Both the position numbers and the translations under genes were made by a program. A DNA stretch of 64,000 nt from Winogradskyella vidalii (GTDB taxonomy: Bacteria > Bacteroidota > Bacteroidia > Flavobacteriales > Flavobacteriaceae), in assembly GCF_013403955.1 (NCBI RefSeq), contig NZ_JABFDG010000008.1, positions 62,001 to 126,000 on the forward strand, given 5' to 3'. The notes beneath the pieces are model-generated. The model had not been told where the DNA came from. It was given only the letters and a program-made list of their open reading frames with translations, and ran no database searches. Positions within the stretch are counted from its first letter, which is position 1. Each line of letters starts with the position of its first letter. Of the stretch, positions 35,275 to 45,627 are shown one piece after another.

Positions 35275-38200
35275 ATGAAAAAAATTTTACTATTTATTTT
35301 ATTGTTTTTTTCTCTTTGTATGAGTTTTGAGCTTAATGCTCAAACAGTCATACCAGGAGATTCTTTGGTGTTTGGTCCTATGTTTAGTCCTGTTTATGAA
35401 AACAAGGTGAGAGTATGGGTACTTACTAAAGATAACACAGGGTCAGGAGATGCACTTTCCTTATCCATGACGGGTTCTCAAGCTCAAGCAACAGAGTTGA
35501 GTGGCACAGTTTTTAATTCTGACGACAGAATAGGCTATTACCTAAGGTCTTATGAATTTGATAATTTAACGGAAGGTGAAACGTACACTGCTAGTTTGCA
35601 AATTAACGGTAGTGCATCTGAAAGAACCTCCTCAATCACTAACGACCAAAATGTTATAGACAATTTTGAATTTTTAGCAGGTGGATGCGGAAGAATTTAT
35701 GATACGTCTCGCTGTGTAGACATTCCGGAATCATTAACACATATTAATGGTAATCCAGAGATGTTTAACCATATGGCAGCAGAAGATGCTGATCTTATGG
35801 TTTGGTTAGGTGATGCTACTTACCTTTTAGGGTTACAACATGCAAATGGAGAGTGTCCAGATGCAATAGATGATTGGGCTAATAAAGATATGGCGTTTGA
35901 TCGTTATATGTTTTACAGACAGTTTCATGATCAATTAACTATGGCAATGCCACAATTATCTATTACAGATAACCATGATACCGGACCGAATGAGTTCGAT
36001 AAAACAATGGCTACATTACCAGAAATGCGCGATATATTTAAGGACTGGTGGCCAAATCCTGAATATTTAGATACGGTAGAAGGCGAAGGCTTGTATTCTT
36101 CTTATGTTTATAAGGATGTAGAGTTTTTCTTAACAGATAACAGAAGTTACAGAGATGGTACTGCAGATCATTTTGGTGATGAACAATTAGAGTGGTTAAA
36201 ACAAGGACTGCTTAATTCAACAGCAACGTTTAAAGTTATTATAAATGGTACACCAACCTTTAGAGAAGTTGGAGGTAGAAACTTTAGTGTGAGTAACCAA
36301 GCCGATGAATTTTTACAATTTATTCAAACGAATAATATTAACGGCGTTCTGTCTTATTGTGCAGATATACACGATCAACGTTTTATGGTACGTGAAGGAG
36401 ATACAAAATATCCCATGTACGATATTATGTCTGGTAATATCAATTCGGATATTGGAGGTAATGGTGAAGAAGGGAATTATAATGTAAACTATAGTGCTTC
36501 AAATGATATTCTTACAGGAGTGAAGCATGGCTATGTGCGTACAAATGTTTATGGAGAGGAAGGCGATAGAAGAATAAAATTTGAATATGTTGGTTTTGAT
36601 GGTGCCACATTTTTCGAAGAAGTAGTTCACCAAGATATGTTAACGAGCCAAAATTCTGATGCACATAATTTATCTTTAGATTTCACAAATGCTGTAGTAG
36701 ATAATTCAGAGTATAATCATGTATTAGAAGCGACTAACTATAGTTTTGGAGACGATAAAGATGCCAATGCAAACAGTGCTTTGGTGTTTTCTGAAAATAC
36801 AACACTTTCTGTACCTGCTTCAACAGCTTTAAATTTTTATGATAAAGCGTATAGCTTAAGTTTTTGGGTTAATCCAAGTATTTTAGCATCTAATGGAGCA
36901 ACTATAGTTTCTGACGCTAATGCGACTTCAGGAGTTTCTTTTGGAATTTCTAATAACGGAAACTTAAATTATAAAGATCATGCGACAGGAATTACACATG
37001 AGAGTAACTATAGCGTTTTAGAAAATAGTTGGTCGTACATTACTTGGAAATACGATAACGTAAGAAAAAAATTAACCTTGTATTATAATGGGTTCTTAAT
37101 TCAAACATGGAATAATGTATCGTCTCCTACAGCATCTTCTTCTGATTTTCTAATAGGAAATAATATAGAAGGCAAACAATTTATAGGTAGCATTGATGAT
37201 TTAGAGTTATATGCCAGACTAATTTCGGATAATGACATATTAGAAAATGCAGATGTAGAATCTAATCGTGGTGAGATGTTAACTTTATCAGGCGCACAGC
37301 AAACAGGAATTCCATCTGATATTTCTAATGCATTATTCGCAGATAATTTTACGGTTCAATTTTGGGCAAAATTAAATACAGATCCTGCAAGTAATGCGTC
37401 TATATTTTCTACTCATGGTAGAGTTGATAACAATTCTACAGGACTTTCTCTTGAATTTTCTGCTGATAATAAATTAAATGTCGTTGTAGGAACTAATGGT
37501 TCTGGTTGGAATAAGATAGACAACCAAGGTGATGCTTGGACTGTTGGAGAATGGAATCATATCACTATATCTGCAGAAATAGGAGGAAACATTAAATACT
37601 ACCTCAATGGTGTTTTTGTAACTGAAATGGCATATAACGGTTATCACCCTAATACGTTTGGTTTAGGATTTGGATACAGTCCTAATTACGGAAGTGCTAT
37701 CCAAGGTGATATAGATGATATGCGTATTTGGAGCAAAGTTTTAACATCTGATGAGATTGAGCAGTCTTTACATTATCCGTTAGTAGGTGATGAGACGGAC
37801 TTAGAGTTGTATTACAATTTTACACCTGCAACCGAAGCCGCTACGACTATTACTAGTGCTGGAGCCGTAAATTATGAAATGAACATTACTTCTGCAGCAT
37901 TAACATCTGGCACGGCTCCTTTAGGAAATATTCCAGCTATTTATCGAGACTTTGTTTCAGGTAAATGGAGTAAGAATAATAGTAGTCTTAATAATGGTTT
38001 AAGTTTTTCTGATGACATTACCTTATTTACAAGTAACATTATAGTAGGTAAACAAGACGACACAGCTATTTCAGAAGTCTCAAATATGTCTGAGGTTCAA
38101 TATTTACAAGGCGGATGGAAAATAGATCCTTTAAACACCCCATTTGCAACTTTTAAATTTAATTTAGAAGAAACTGTGGGAACAACATCTGCCAGTGCCA

Positions 38201-41200
38201 TTTCAGCAGCTGCTGGGCATTATTATTTATTGAAGCAAAATGAAGGCGAAACCGAATTTACTATGGTAGATGAAGGTACGTTTGATGGTACTAGCATTAG
38301 TTTTTATAATGTTAATATTGAAGAATCAGTTTATTACTTAGCTTGGGAAGAAGGCGAATTTGTTCCAGGAAGAGGAGGTGCTTTAGCCTTGGTAGATAAT
38401 CACGATGTGAAAATTCATTATACCTCACCTGAAATTATTTTAGGAGGTGCACATACCATGGAGCTTTGGTTAAACTTACCTGCTGATCCTAGTGAAAAAC
38501 CTATTCTTTCTAACCATGGAAGAATTGATGGGAATACTACAGGGTTTACTTTAGAGTTGGAGGATAACAATAGCTTAAGTGCGGTGTATGGAAATGGTTC
38601 TGGTTGGACGAAAGTTACTTCTGCAACAGTGCTTCATTTTGGCGAATGGAATCATATTGCTGTAAGTACCACACCTGGAGGTGAAGTGCAGCTTTATATT
38701 AACGGTCAATTAGAAGGAAGTACAGCATTTACAACTTATGCACCAAATAGTACTTGGGATTTTGCCCTTGGTCGAAGCTTAGGATACGGAAAGCAAGTAC
38801 TTTTGTTAGCCGATGAATTTCGTATGTGGTCAGAAGCGCGTTCACAAGAAGAGATTATTTCGGGTATGCATAGTGTATTAGATATAACGGATGAAAATCT
38901 ACAGTTTTATTACACTTTTGATCAAGATGATAATGGAGTATTAGAGAACAATGGTATAAATGTAAGTGAAGTTAATTATACTAATGCATCTATTATAGCC
39001 GCTACGAGTCCTGTTGCAGAATCTATTGTAGATTTTGAAGATGTTATAGCTGCAAGTTGGAGTTATACGAGTGAGACTACAAGTGGTATGTTTGTAGATG
39101 GAACCATTAGTAGCTTCATAGAAAACATCGTTTTTGGTAGAGATAGTAATAATACAATATTAGACTTACCAAATGCTATAGAGGAAGATACACATTATAT
39201 AGCTGGTGGGTGGAATGTTAATGCTATGAATATCACCGCCACTGATATCGCAATTGATTTGTCTGCCGTTTTTGAAAATGTAGAAATGATTACGGCGACG
39301 GTTGGAGAATACATCTTAATTAAAGGAGATCCTCAAGTAGCCTATGAAGTTGTAGCTTCTACTGATACAACAACTGATAATGTCGTAACTTTTAATGATG
39401 TTGAGATAGGTAATGGTGTTTATTACATAGCTTATCAAGTTGATACCGCAGCGGCAATTCTTGCTCAAGGTGGCGCCTTTAATCTTGAAGGTGGTCATCA
39501 AGCTCAAATACCTACAGCTGATATAGAAGCTGTTTTAGCAGGCGATTTTACAATTGAATTGTGGACTAAATTAACGGAGGATCCAGGTAGCAACGTACCA
39601 CTATTATCTAACCATGGAAGAATTGATGATAACACAACTGGTTTTTCATTAGAACTGCCTACTAATAATTCTGTTAATGCTGTGTTTGGTACTAATGGTT
39701 CTGGCTGGAATAAAGCAGAGTCGGGAGATGCATTAACTATTGGCGAGTGGAACCATATAGCAGTTACAGTGTCACTTCTAGATAGTGAATTAAAACTTTA
39801 TGTAAATGGCGAATTAAAAGCGACTAATGCTTTTGATGCTTATGCACCTAATAGCACTTGGGATTTTGCCTTAGGCAGAACTATTAATTACAATGGCGAA
39901 TCAAATTCTATTATGGATGAATTAAGAATTTGGACCAAAGCTAAAACTCAAGACGAGATTGTAGCAGAGATGCATCAAACACTTCTTGATTCAGATGTAG
40001 ACTTAGCATTTAACTATACGTTTAATCAAGACGATAGTGGATACCTTGTAAATTCAGGTAATACAGTATTAGAAGTTGCATATACAGATGCAGATATTGT
40101 TCCTGCTACAAGTCCGGTACGTGTTGCTGAAGCACCGTTTAATAATCAAATTGTAGGAAGTTGGAGTTATAAAAATGATGATTCTAACGGAATGTATTAT
40201 GCAGAGGCTATCACTGATTTCAACAGTAATATTGTGTTTTCGAAAGAAGCAGGCGATGAGGTGTTACCAACAGCAGAGGCTTCAGAAACTAATATTTTAT
40301 ATCTAAATAGCCGATGGAAAATTGATCCTTTATTTATGGCTTCAGGATCTGTTAAGGTCGATGTATCCAAAGTATTTGAAAACTTAAATCAAGTAGAGCT
40401 TATTGCAAATGAATATTATTTATTATCTGGAGATCCTTCAGCAACTGTAGAGATAGTAGCAACAGGAATTAAGGAAAATAATATCGTTATTTTTAATGAG
40501 TTAGCATTTGATGAAGGACAACCATTATATTTAGCTTGGAAAAATATTAATGAATATCCTACAGGAAGCTTTCCTATTGTATCTGGAGGGTTATGGAAAT
40601 ACAATGACTTAGGGCAAGATTTAGGAACAACTTGGACTGCATCAATGTTTGATGATAGTTCTTGGTTATTTGGAAACGCTATTCTAGGTTATGGCGATGG
40701 TGTAGAAAGTACTACGTTAGATTATGGTACAGATGCTTCCGCTAAACACCCAACTTATTATTTCCGTCATATTTTTAATGTAGAAGATGTGGATGCTATT
40801 GGTAACCTTGTTTTCAATATGATGTATGATGATGGTGTTATTGTTTATGTTAATGGAACCGAGGCTTTTCGATTAAATATGCCTGAAGGTGATGTTACAT
40901 ATGATATGTATGCTTCAGGAGAAATAAGTGGAGATGCAGAAAGTGCTTGGACAACAATGCAAACAGCTAATTTACTTCAAAATGGAGAAAATGTTATAGC
41001 GGTAGAGGTACACCAAAATAACGGCACAAGTTCAGATGTTCGTTTTGATATGGAAGTAGATTATGAGTTACCACCACTTGAAGTAACTAATTATCCTGTA
41101 CACAAAGATGAACAATGGTATGTTTTAGATGAAGGTACCGATTTAGGAACAGATTGGTTAGCTTTAGACTATAATGTGATTCCTTGGAACAGAGGTTTTG

Positions 41201-43182
41201 CGCCTTTTGGCTATGGAGATCCTGTAAATACAGAAGTAGCTTACGGTCCTGATGCCAGTAATAAATACATCACCACCTATTACATAAAAGATATTGAAGT
41301 GTCTTTAAGTGAATTAAGTGATATGGTAGAATTAGGACTACGTAGAGATGACGGTGCTATTATTTATATTAATGGTGTAGAGGTATTACGTAGCAATATG
41401 CCTACAGAAACTGTAGATTATTTAACTACTGCAAGTAGTGCTATTGATGGTATTAATGAAAATATCTACTATACGTCTACGGTTGCAAAAGAGATGTTTG
41501 TAGAAGGGGTTAACCGCATTGCGGTAGAAATTCATCAAGCAAATGCTTCAAGTTCAGATACACGTTTCGATTTATATATTCAGAATACACAAGATTTAGC
41601 GATAGATTGTGACGAGGAACACATCAGTTGTTTAACGTCTATAACACCAACTTCACAAACAAGTAACTTAATTTTATCCCCTGAGCATAATTTTCAGGTC
41701 GTTATGAAAGAAGGTGACCCGTATTCACTAGGAGGTGGTAATATGCCAGGGACTAATGACTTTACAGCTTATGTAGCTATTGAAGGGAGTAGTGAAGAAG
41801 GGTATTTATCTGTAAATCATGAAAACACACCTGGTGGAGTATCTATCTTAGATATTAATCTAAATACAACTACCCAACTTTGGGAAGTTGATGAAAGTCA
41901 GTCAGTAGATTTTTATGGTACAGATTTAGTAACTACAACACGTAACTGTTCTGGTGGTATCACACCTTGGGGAACCGTAGTTACAGCGGAAGAAAGTACA
42001 AATTCTGGTGATGTCAATGGCGATGGCTATGAAGATGTAGGTTGGTTAGTCGAAATTGATCCTGTAACAGCTTCTGTTTTAGATTATGATAACGATGGCC
42101 AAAAAGATAAGTTATGGGCAATGGGTAGAATGAATCATGAAAATGTTGTTATTACCGATGATGGAACTACAGCTTATTACGGAGAAGATGGCGGTACACA
42201 TTGTGTTTATAAATACGTAATGGATACACCCGGTGATCTTACAGAAGGAACAGTATATGTTTTAAATATGGATATTGCCTTATCTGGCAACGACCCTAGT
42301 TCTTCAACAGGAACTTGGATTGAAGTTCCAAATGACACACAGTCCGATAGAAACAACTTAAGCACTATTGCTGGTAATCTTGGAGGTACAGCTTTTAATG
42401 GTGTTGAAGATGTTGAAATTAATCCAATAACCGGTAAAATTTATTTTGCTGCTAAAGGTTTAAGTCGTGTGTACAGATTTACCGACAATGGAGTGACCTT
42501 AAGTGATTTTGAAACCTTTGTAGGTGGAATGAATTATGATGTAACTTCAGAGAATGGGACACAGTCAGAAGCTTGGGCAGACGGTAATGATAACTTAACT
42601 TTTGATGACAAAGGCAACCTTTGGGTACTTCAAGATGGAGGTAAAAATTACATATGGGTTGTGCGTCCAGATCATACGCAAAGTAATCCAAATATAGAGT
42701 TGTTTGCGTCTATGCCATCAGGCTCGGAGCCTACGGGTTTAACCTTTACTCCAGATTATAAATATGGTTTCTTTTCAGTACAACATCCAAGTGGAAGTAA
42801 TACATCGCAAGTAGATGCTAGCGGAAATGAGGTTACATTTAATGTTTCAGCAACTATTGTATTTGCTTTAAATGAAAATATTGGAGAAGAAGAGCCATTG
42901 AGTATTATTGATCAACAACTTATTAAAAATATAAGTTTATATCCTAATCCTACAGGAGGAAACGTAACATTACAATTCCCAGCTTCTTTCTTAGATGAAA
43001 CGGTAACTGTAGAAGTAACAGATATTTTAGGTAGAACTTTAATCAACTATAATAATTTAAGTGTTGATGACAATCATCAGTTATTACTAAACTTAGGAAC
43101 GTTAAAAGCAGATAATCAAGTGCTTTTGTTAACGGTTAAGACAAATGATGTGAAGCAACAATTTAAAGTGTTGTTGAAGTAA
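35275..43182 (+). CDS. Giant T9SS-secreted protein: PhoD-like phosphatase + 4 LamG-like + PhoX-like (DUF839) domains
   Basis: The protein has 2635 residues. A signal peptide (LLFILLFFSLCMSFELNAQ) is followed by a PhoD-like phosphatase (about 30-460; MVWLGDATYLLG, ITDNHDTGPNEFD, SYCADIHDQRFM). Four LamG/concanavalin-like domains start near residues 472, 666, 1034 and 1397 (repeated GRIDxNTTGFxLEL and GEWNHIAV motifs), and two similar beta-modules near 1773 and 1945 (DDGxIxYVNGxE). A PhoX-like domain lies at about 2136-2535, with the PhoX motif RNCSGGITPWGTVV and ENTPGG. The last 80 residues are a type A T9SS sorting domain (ISLYPNPTGGNVTLQF). It should be exported and anchored or released at the surface to take phosphate from bound organic material. 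Fusing PhoD and PhoX is unusual. Confidence 0.85.
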   Translation: MKKILLFILLFFSLCMSFELNAQTVIPGDSLVFGPMFSPVYENKVRVWVLTKDNTGSGDALSLSMTGSQAQATELSGTVFNSDDRIGYYLRSYEFDNLTEGETYTASLQINGSASERTSSITNDQNVIDNFEFLAGGCGRIYDTSRCVDIPESLTHINGNPEMFNHMAAEDADLMVWLGDATYLLGLQHANGECPDAIDDWANKDMAFDRYMFYRQFHDQLTMAMPQLSITDNHDTGPNEFDKTMATLPEMRDIFKDWWPNPEYLDTVEGEGLYSSYVYKDVEFFLTDNRSYRDGTADHFGDEQLEWLKQGLLNSTATFKVIINGTPTFREVGGRNFSVSNQADEFLQFIQTNNINGVLSYCADIHDQRFMVREGDTKYPMYDIMSGNINSDIGGNGEEGNYNVNYSASNDILTGVKHGYVRTNVYGEEGDRRIKFEYVGFDGATFFEEVVHQDMLTSQNSDAHNLSLDFTNAVVDNSEYNHVLEATNYSFGDDKDANANSALVFSENTTLSVPASTALNFYDKAYSLSFWVNPSILASNGATIVSDANATSGVSFGISNNGNLNYKDHATGITHESNYSVLENSWSYITWKYDNVRKKLTLYYNGFLIQTWNNVSSPTASSSDFLIGNNIEGKQFIGSIDDLELYARLISDNDILENADVESNRGEMLTLSGAQQTGIPSDISNALFADNFTVQFWAKLNTDPASNASIFSTHGRVDNNSTGLSLEFSADNKLNVVVGTNGSGWNKIDNQGDAWTVGEWNHITISAEIGGNIKYYLNGVFVTEMAYNGYHPNTFGLGFGYSPNYGSAIQGDIDDMRIWSKVLTSDEIEQSLHYPLVGDETDLELYYNFTPATEAATTITSAGAVNYEMNITSAALTSGTAPLGNIPAIYRDFVSGKWSKNNSSLNNGLSFSDDITLFTSNIIVGKQDDTAISEVSNMSEVQYLQGGWKIDPLNTPFATFKFNLEETVGTTSASAISAAAGHYYLLKQNEGETEFTMVDEGTFDGTSISFYNVNIEESVYYLAWEEGEFVPGRGGALALVDNHDVKIHYTSPEIILGGAHTMELWLNLPADPSEKPILSNHGRIDGNTTGFTLELEDNNSLSAVYGNGSGWTKVTSATVLHFGEWNHIAVSTTPGGEVQLYINGQLEGSTAFTTYAPNSTWDFALGRSLGYGKQVLLLADEFRMWSEARSQEEIISGMHSVLDITDENLQFYYTFDQDDNGVLENNGINVSEVNYTNASIIAATSPVAESIVDFEDVIAASWSYTSETTSGMFVDGTISSFIENIVFGRDSNNTILDLPNAIEEDTHYIAGGWNVNAMNITATDIAIDLSAVFENVEMITATVGEYILIKGDPQVAYEVVASTDTTTDNVVTFNDVEIGNGVYYIAYQVDTAAAILAQGGAFNLEGGHQAQIPTADIEAVLAGDFTIELWTKLTEDPGSNVPLLSNHGRIDDNTTGFSLELPTNNSVNAVFGTNGSGWNKAESGDALTIGEWNHIAVTVSLLDSELKLYVNGELKATNAFDAYAPNSTWDFALGRTINYNGESNSIMDELRIWTKAKTQDEIVAEMHQTLLDSDVDLAFNYTFNQDDSGYLVNSGNTVLEVAYTDADIVPATSPVRVAEAPFNNQIVGSWSYKNDDSNGMYYAEAITDFNSNIVFSKEAGDEVLPTAEASETNILYLNSRWKIDPLFMASGSVKVDVSKVFENLNQVELIANEYYLLSGDPSATVEIVATGIKENNIVIFNELAFDEGQPLYLAWKNINEYPTGSFPIVSGGLWKYNDLGQDLGTTWTASMFDDSSWLFGNAILGYGDGVESTTLDYGTDASAKHPTYYFRHIFNVEDVDAIGNLVFNMMYDDGVIVYVNGTEAFRLNMPEGDVTYDMYASGEISGDAESAWTTMQTANLLQNGENVIAVEVHQNNGTSSDVRFDMEVDYELPPLEVTNYPVHKDEQWYVLDEGTDLGTDWLALDYNVIPWNRGFAPFGYGDPVNTEVAYGPDASNKYITTYYIKDIEVSLSELSDMVELGLRRDDGAIIYINGVEVLRSNMPTETVDYLTTASSAIDGINENIYYTSTVAKEMFVEGVNRIAVEIHQANASSSDTRFDLYIQNTQDLAIDCDEEHISCLTSITPTSQTSNLILSPEHNFQVVMKEGDPYSLGGGNMPGTNDFTAYVAIEGSSEEGYLSVNHENTPGGVSILDINLNTTTQLWEVDESQSVDFYGTDLVTTTRNCSGGITPWGTVVTAEESTNSGDVNGDGYEDVGWLVEIDPVTASVLDYDNDGQKDKLWAMGRMNHENVVITDDGTTAYYGEDGGTHCVYKYVMDTPGDLTEGTVYVLNMDIALSGNDPSSSTGTWIEVPNDTQSDRNNLSTIAGNLGGTAFNGVEDVEINPITGKIYFAAKGLSRVYRFTDNGVTLSDFETFVGGMNYDVTSENGTQSEAWADGNDNLTFDDKGNLWVLQDGGKNYIWVVRPDHTQSNPNIELFASMPSGSEPTGLTFTPDYKYGFFSVQHPSGSNTSQVDASGNEVTFNVSATIVFALNENIGEEEPLSIIDQQLIKNISLYPNPTGGNVTLQFPASFLDETVTVEVTDILGRTLINYNNLSVDDNHQLLLNLGTLKADNQVLLLTVKTNDVKQQFKVLLK

Positions 43183-43208
43183 ATTATAATAACATACATT
43201 AATAATTA

Positions 43209-43243
43209 TAGAAGCAGACATTTTTGTCTGCTTCTATTTATAT
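43209..43243 (+). terminator. Intrinsic terminator after the giant phosphatase gene
   Basis: An 11-bp perfect stem, TAGAAGCAGAC with GTCTGCTTCTA, around an ATTTTT loop (43209-43236), starts 27 bp after the stop codon and is followed by an AT-rich, T-containing stretch. It lies 18 bp before the LRR gene start, so that gene probably has little own leader. Confidence 0.75.
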
Positions 43244-43253
43244 ACACTAATTT

Positions 43254-44162
43254 ATGATACGTTATACCGTTTTTGTTGCCATTTTTAGTTGGTTTGCTGT
43301 GGTCCAAGCCCAAAATGCAAATCCTAAAGAAACAAGGTTATTTAATGCCATAGAACTGGCTAATAAAGAAGCCAATAAGGTTGAGCAATTAAGTTTAAGA
43401 GATCAGCATCTATTTAACATGCCCAAAGAAATAGGAGAATTTAAATCGCTCATATTTTTAAATATGATGGGTAATAGTTTAGAATCTTGGAATTATGATA
43501 TCTTTAAGTTAAAGCATTTAGAAGTCTTAATTGTAAAGCAAAATGACCTAAAATTTCTTCCAAAAGATATTTCTGAGTTTAAAAAATTAGTTCGTTTCAA
43601 TATCGCTGCTAACAACATTACAGCAGTCCCAGAAACAATTGGCGAATTAACAAAATTGAGATTTTTACATTTATCGTTCAATGATATAACATCGTTGCCA
43701 GAAAACATAAGCACTTGTGAAAGTTTAGAAGTGTTAGAGGTAAATCATAATCAATTACGGTTTTTACCGAAAGAACTTTCTAAGTTAAAAAAATTAAATG
43801 CGCTCAATTTAGGTTATAATCAGTTTTATGAATTTGATTCGGATTGGTTATTGATTAACAATTTAAAGTCTCTTAATTTAGAGCACAATAGTCTTAAGGC
43901 ACTTCCGGTTGAAATCTCTAAATTATCCAATTTAGAAACACTTATCATCAATGATAATAAATTGGAAGAGCTACCTTTAAGTATTGTTTCGCTTTCTAAA
44001 TTAGAACTATTAATTTTATCAAATAATGCACTGACAGCATTACCTAATGATTTATCAAAATTGAAACATTTAAAGACCTTAATTTTAAAAGGTAATAATT
44101 TTCCTAATAAGGAAATTGAAAGAATAAAAGAAGAATTACCTAATTGTAACGTTTATTGGTAG
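43254..44162 (+). CDS. Secreted leucine-rich-repeat protein
   Basis: This is a 302-residue protein with a signal peptide (YTVFVAIFSWFAVVQAQ). From about residue 45 to the end it is built from roughly ten LRRs of 23 residues with the pattern LxxLxLxxNxLxxLPxxIxxLxxL (for example HLEVLIVKQNDLKFLPKDIS and LETLIINDNKLEELPLSIVS), the type seen in bacterial LRR proteins with a regular LP turn. There is no membrane anchor, sorting domain or enzymatic part, so it is probably a periplasmic binding or scaffold protein. It follows a terminator by 18 bp. Confidence 0.85.
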   Translation: MIRYTVFVAIFSWFAVVQAQNANPKETRLFNAIELANKEANKVEQLSLRDQHLFNMPKEIGEFKSLIFLNMMGNSLESWNYDIFKLKHLEVLIVKQNDLKFLPKDISEFKKLVRFNIAANNITAVPETIGELTKLRFLHLSFNDITSLPENISTCESLEVLEVNHNQLRFLPKELSKLKKLNALNLGYNQFYEFDSDWLLINNLKSLNLEHNSLKALPVEISKLSNLETLIINDNKLEELPLSIVSLSKLELLILSNNALTALPNDLSKLKHLKTLILKGNNFPNKEIERIKEELPNCNVYW

Positions 44163-44827
44163 AATTTAATTATGGAATACTATTTTACAGATAATACAAC
44201 CTACGATTCTTCTAAATTAGTATCAACGTATTATGACACTGAAGTTTAACTTCTAGATTAATTCAATGGCCAATATAAAATCTGTTTTTTAATTCAGAAT
44301 ATGGAATGTATGTAGAGTAACTCATAATTATAAAACACAAAAAAAACTCACTATTTCTAGTAGTGCTTCTGGTATCACTTAAGAGATGAATTTAGGACCA
44401 CCCGGATTATAAAGGATCATTCCTTAAAGTGAATACCATACTATTTTGCGAGTTTTAAAACGTTATTTGTAAAAAGCTATCTAGGCAGTACAGAGTTTGT
44501 CTTAGTGAATTTAATGATTGGAAGTATAAATCACATGTATCAGTGGCTTATTTTCCCACAGAATATAGGATTATATCTTTTTATTCACAAAACAGTATTT
44601 TATAATCAAAATGTTATAGTGGTATTTATTACCATATTTTATTAAAATATTGTTAAAAAGCAATTTGTGTGCGTAAAGTGTGCGTAATCGAGTATTATTT
44701 TAAAAATAGTTTGACTTAATAATTAATATTTAGTCATAATTTTTGTTCAATTCAGACTTGTCCTTGTTAATAGTAAAAAGGTGAAACCTGTTGATTTACA
44801 GGTTGATACAAAAGTTTTTTGAATACA
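44163..44827. other. 665-bp intergenic region
   Basis: No gene is confidently seen. A 25-codon frame at 44172-44249 (MEYYFTDNTTYDSSKL...) could be the end of a decayed gene. The 16-bp sequence CTCACTATTTCTAGTA at 44347-44362 is an exact copy of the central part of the tRNA terminator at 44835-44850, so a terminator fragment was duplicated here. Confidence 0.4.
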
Positions 44828-44859
44828 AAAAAGCCTCACTATTTCTAGTAAGGCTTTTT
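44828..44859 (-). terminator. Terminator of the tRNA operon
   Basis: The arms AAAAAGCCT and AGGCTTTTT (9 bp) with an inner ACT/AGT pairing make a hairpin with T-runs on both strands, directly after the last tRNA on the minus strand. It is bidirectional in form. Confidence 0.8.
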
Positions 44860-44860
44860 G

Positions 44861-44934
<74 letters not shown>

Positions 44935-44967
44935 ATTTAGAGTAAAACTCTAAAAATTCAATAAAAG

Positions 44968-45042
44968 TCGGGGTGGCAGGATTCGAACCTGCGGCCTCCA
45001 CGTCCCAAACGTGGCGCGATAACCGGGCTACGCTACACCCCG
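44968..45042 (-). tRNA. tRNA-Pro (anticodon TGG)
   Basis: A 75-nt cloverleaf on the minus strand: acceptor CGGGGTG with CACCCCG, discriminator A, anticodon loop TTTGGGA, T-loop GGTTCGAATCC. The C1-G72 pair is the proline identity exception. The CCA is not encoded. Confidence 0.95.
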
Positions 45043-45093
45043 AATGATTATCTTAAATATTACTTACAGTCGCATACGCTGTAGTAAATTTAG

Positions 45094-45182
45094 CGGAGAG
45101 ACAGGGATTCGAACCCTGGGTAAGTGTTTCCACCTACGACGATTTAGCAAACCGCTCCTTTCGGCCACTCAGGCACCTCTCC
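45094..45182 (-). tRNA. tRNA-Ser (anticodon GCT)
   Basis: An 89-nt class II tRNA on the minus strand with a long variable arm (CGTAGGTGGAAACACTTACC region), acceptor GGAGAGG with TCTCTCC and discriminator G. The anticodon loop TTGCTAA gives GCT. It is the first gene of the operon. Confidence 0.95.
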
Positions 45183-45218
45183 AATATTTATAAGAACATA
45201 TGTCTTTAAATGCGGGTG

Positions 45219-45249
45219 CAAATATACATTAACATTTAAAATATCACAA
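45219..45249 (-). promoter_or_regulatory. Bacteroidota-type promoter of the tRNA operon
   Basis: On the minus strand, TTG (45249-45247) is followed after 20 bp by TATATTTG (45226-45219), matching the phylum's -33 TTG / -7 TAnnTTTG promoter. It ends 37 bp before the tRNA-Ser 5' end. Confidence 0.75.
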
Positions 45250-45627
45250 CTATTTAAAAATTTTTTTATTCAAAAAAAGACATTGATTTTAAATCCTATT
45301 TTTAACTCTATATTTATCAATTATATAGCGATTATATTTTTTACTGTAGGATGTAAAAAAGATATTGAAATTAGCTTTAGTGAAGCTATGATAAAGTAAT
45401 GAAAAAAGGAAATTTAGGTGTTTTAGTCATCGTTGTCCGAAGGCCGCTTTGCTGTTAGGCATAAGAACCAAGACCTATTTCTAACGAGTTGAGAACAAGT
45501 TTTATTTTTATGCTTTTATAATAGCATGTTCTTATTCTTCAAAACTCTTAAAACCGTTTGTTTTATTAAAGTTTAATTATTTTTAATAGGACACCAATAC
45601 AATTTAAAAAGACTTTTATTTAAAGCC
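45250..45627. other. AT-rich spacer upstream of the tRNA operon
   Basis: Contains long A and T runs near 45260-45290 that may act as an upstream element for the tRNA promoter. No gene is seen. Confidence 0.35.
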
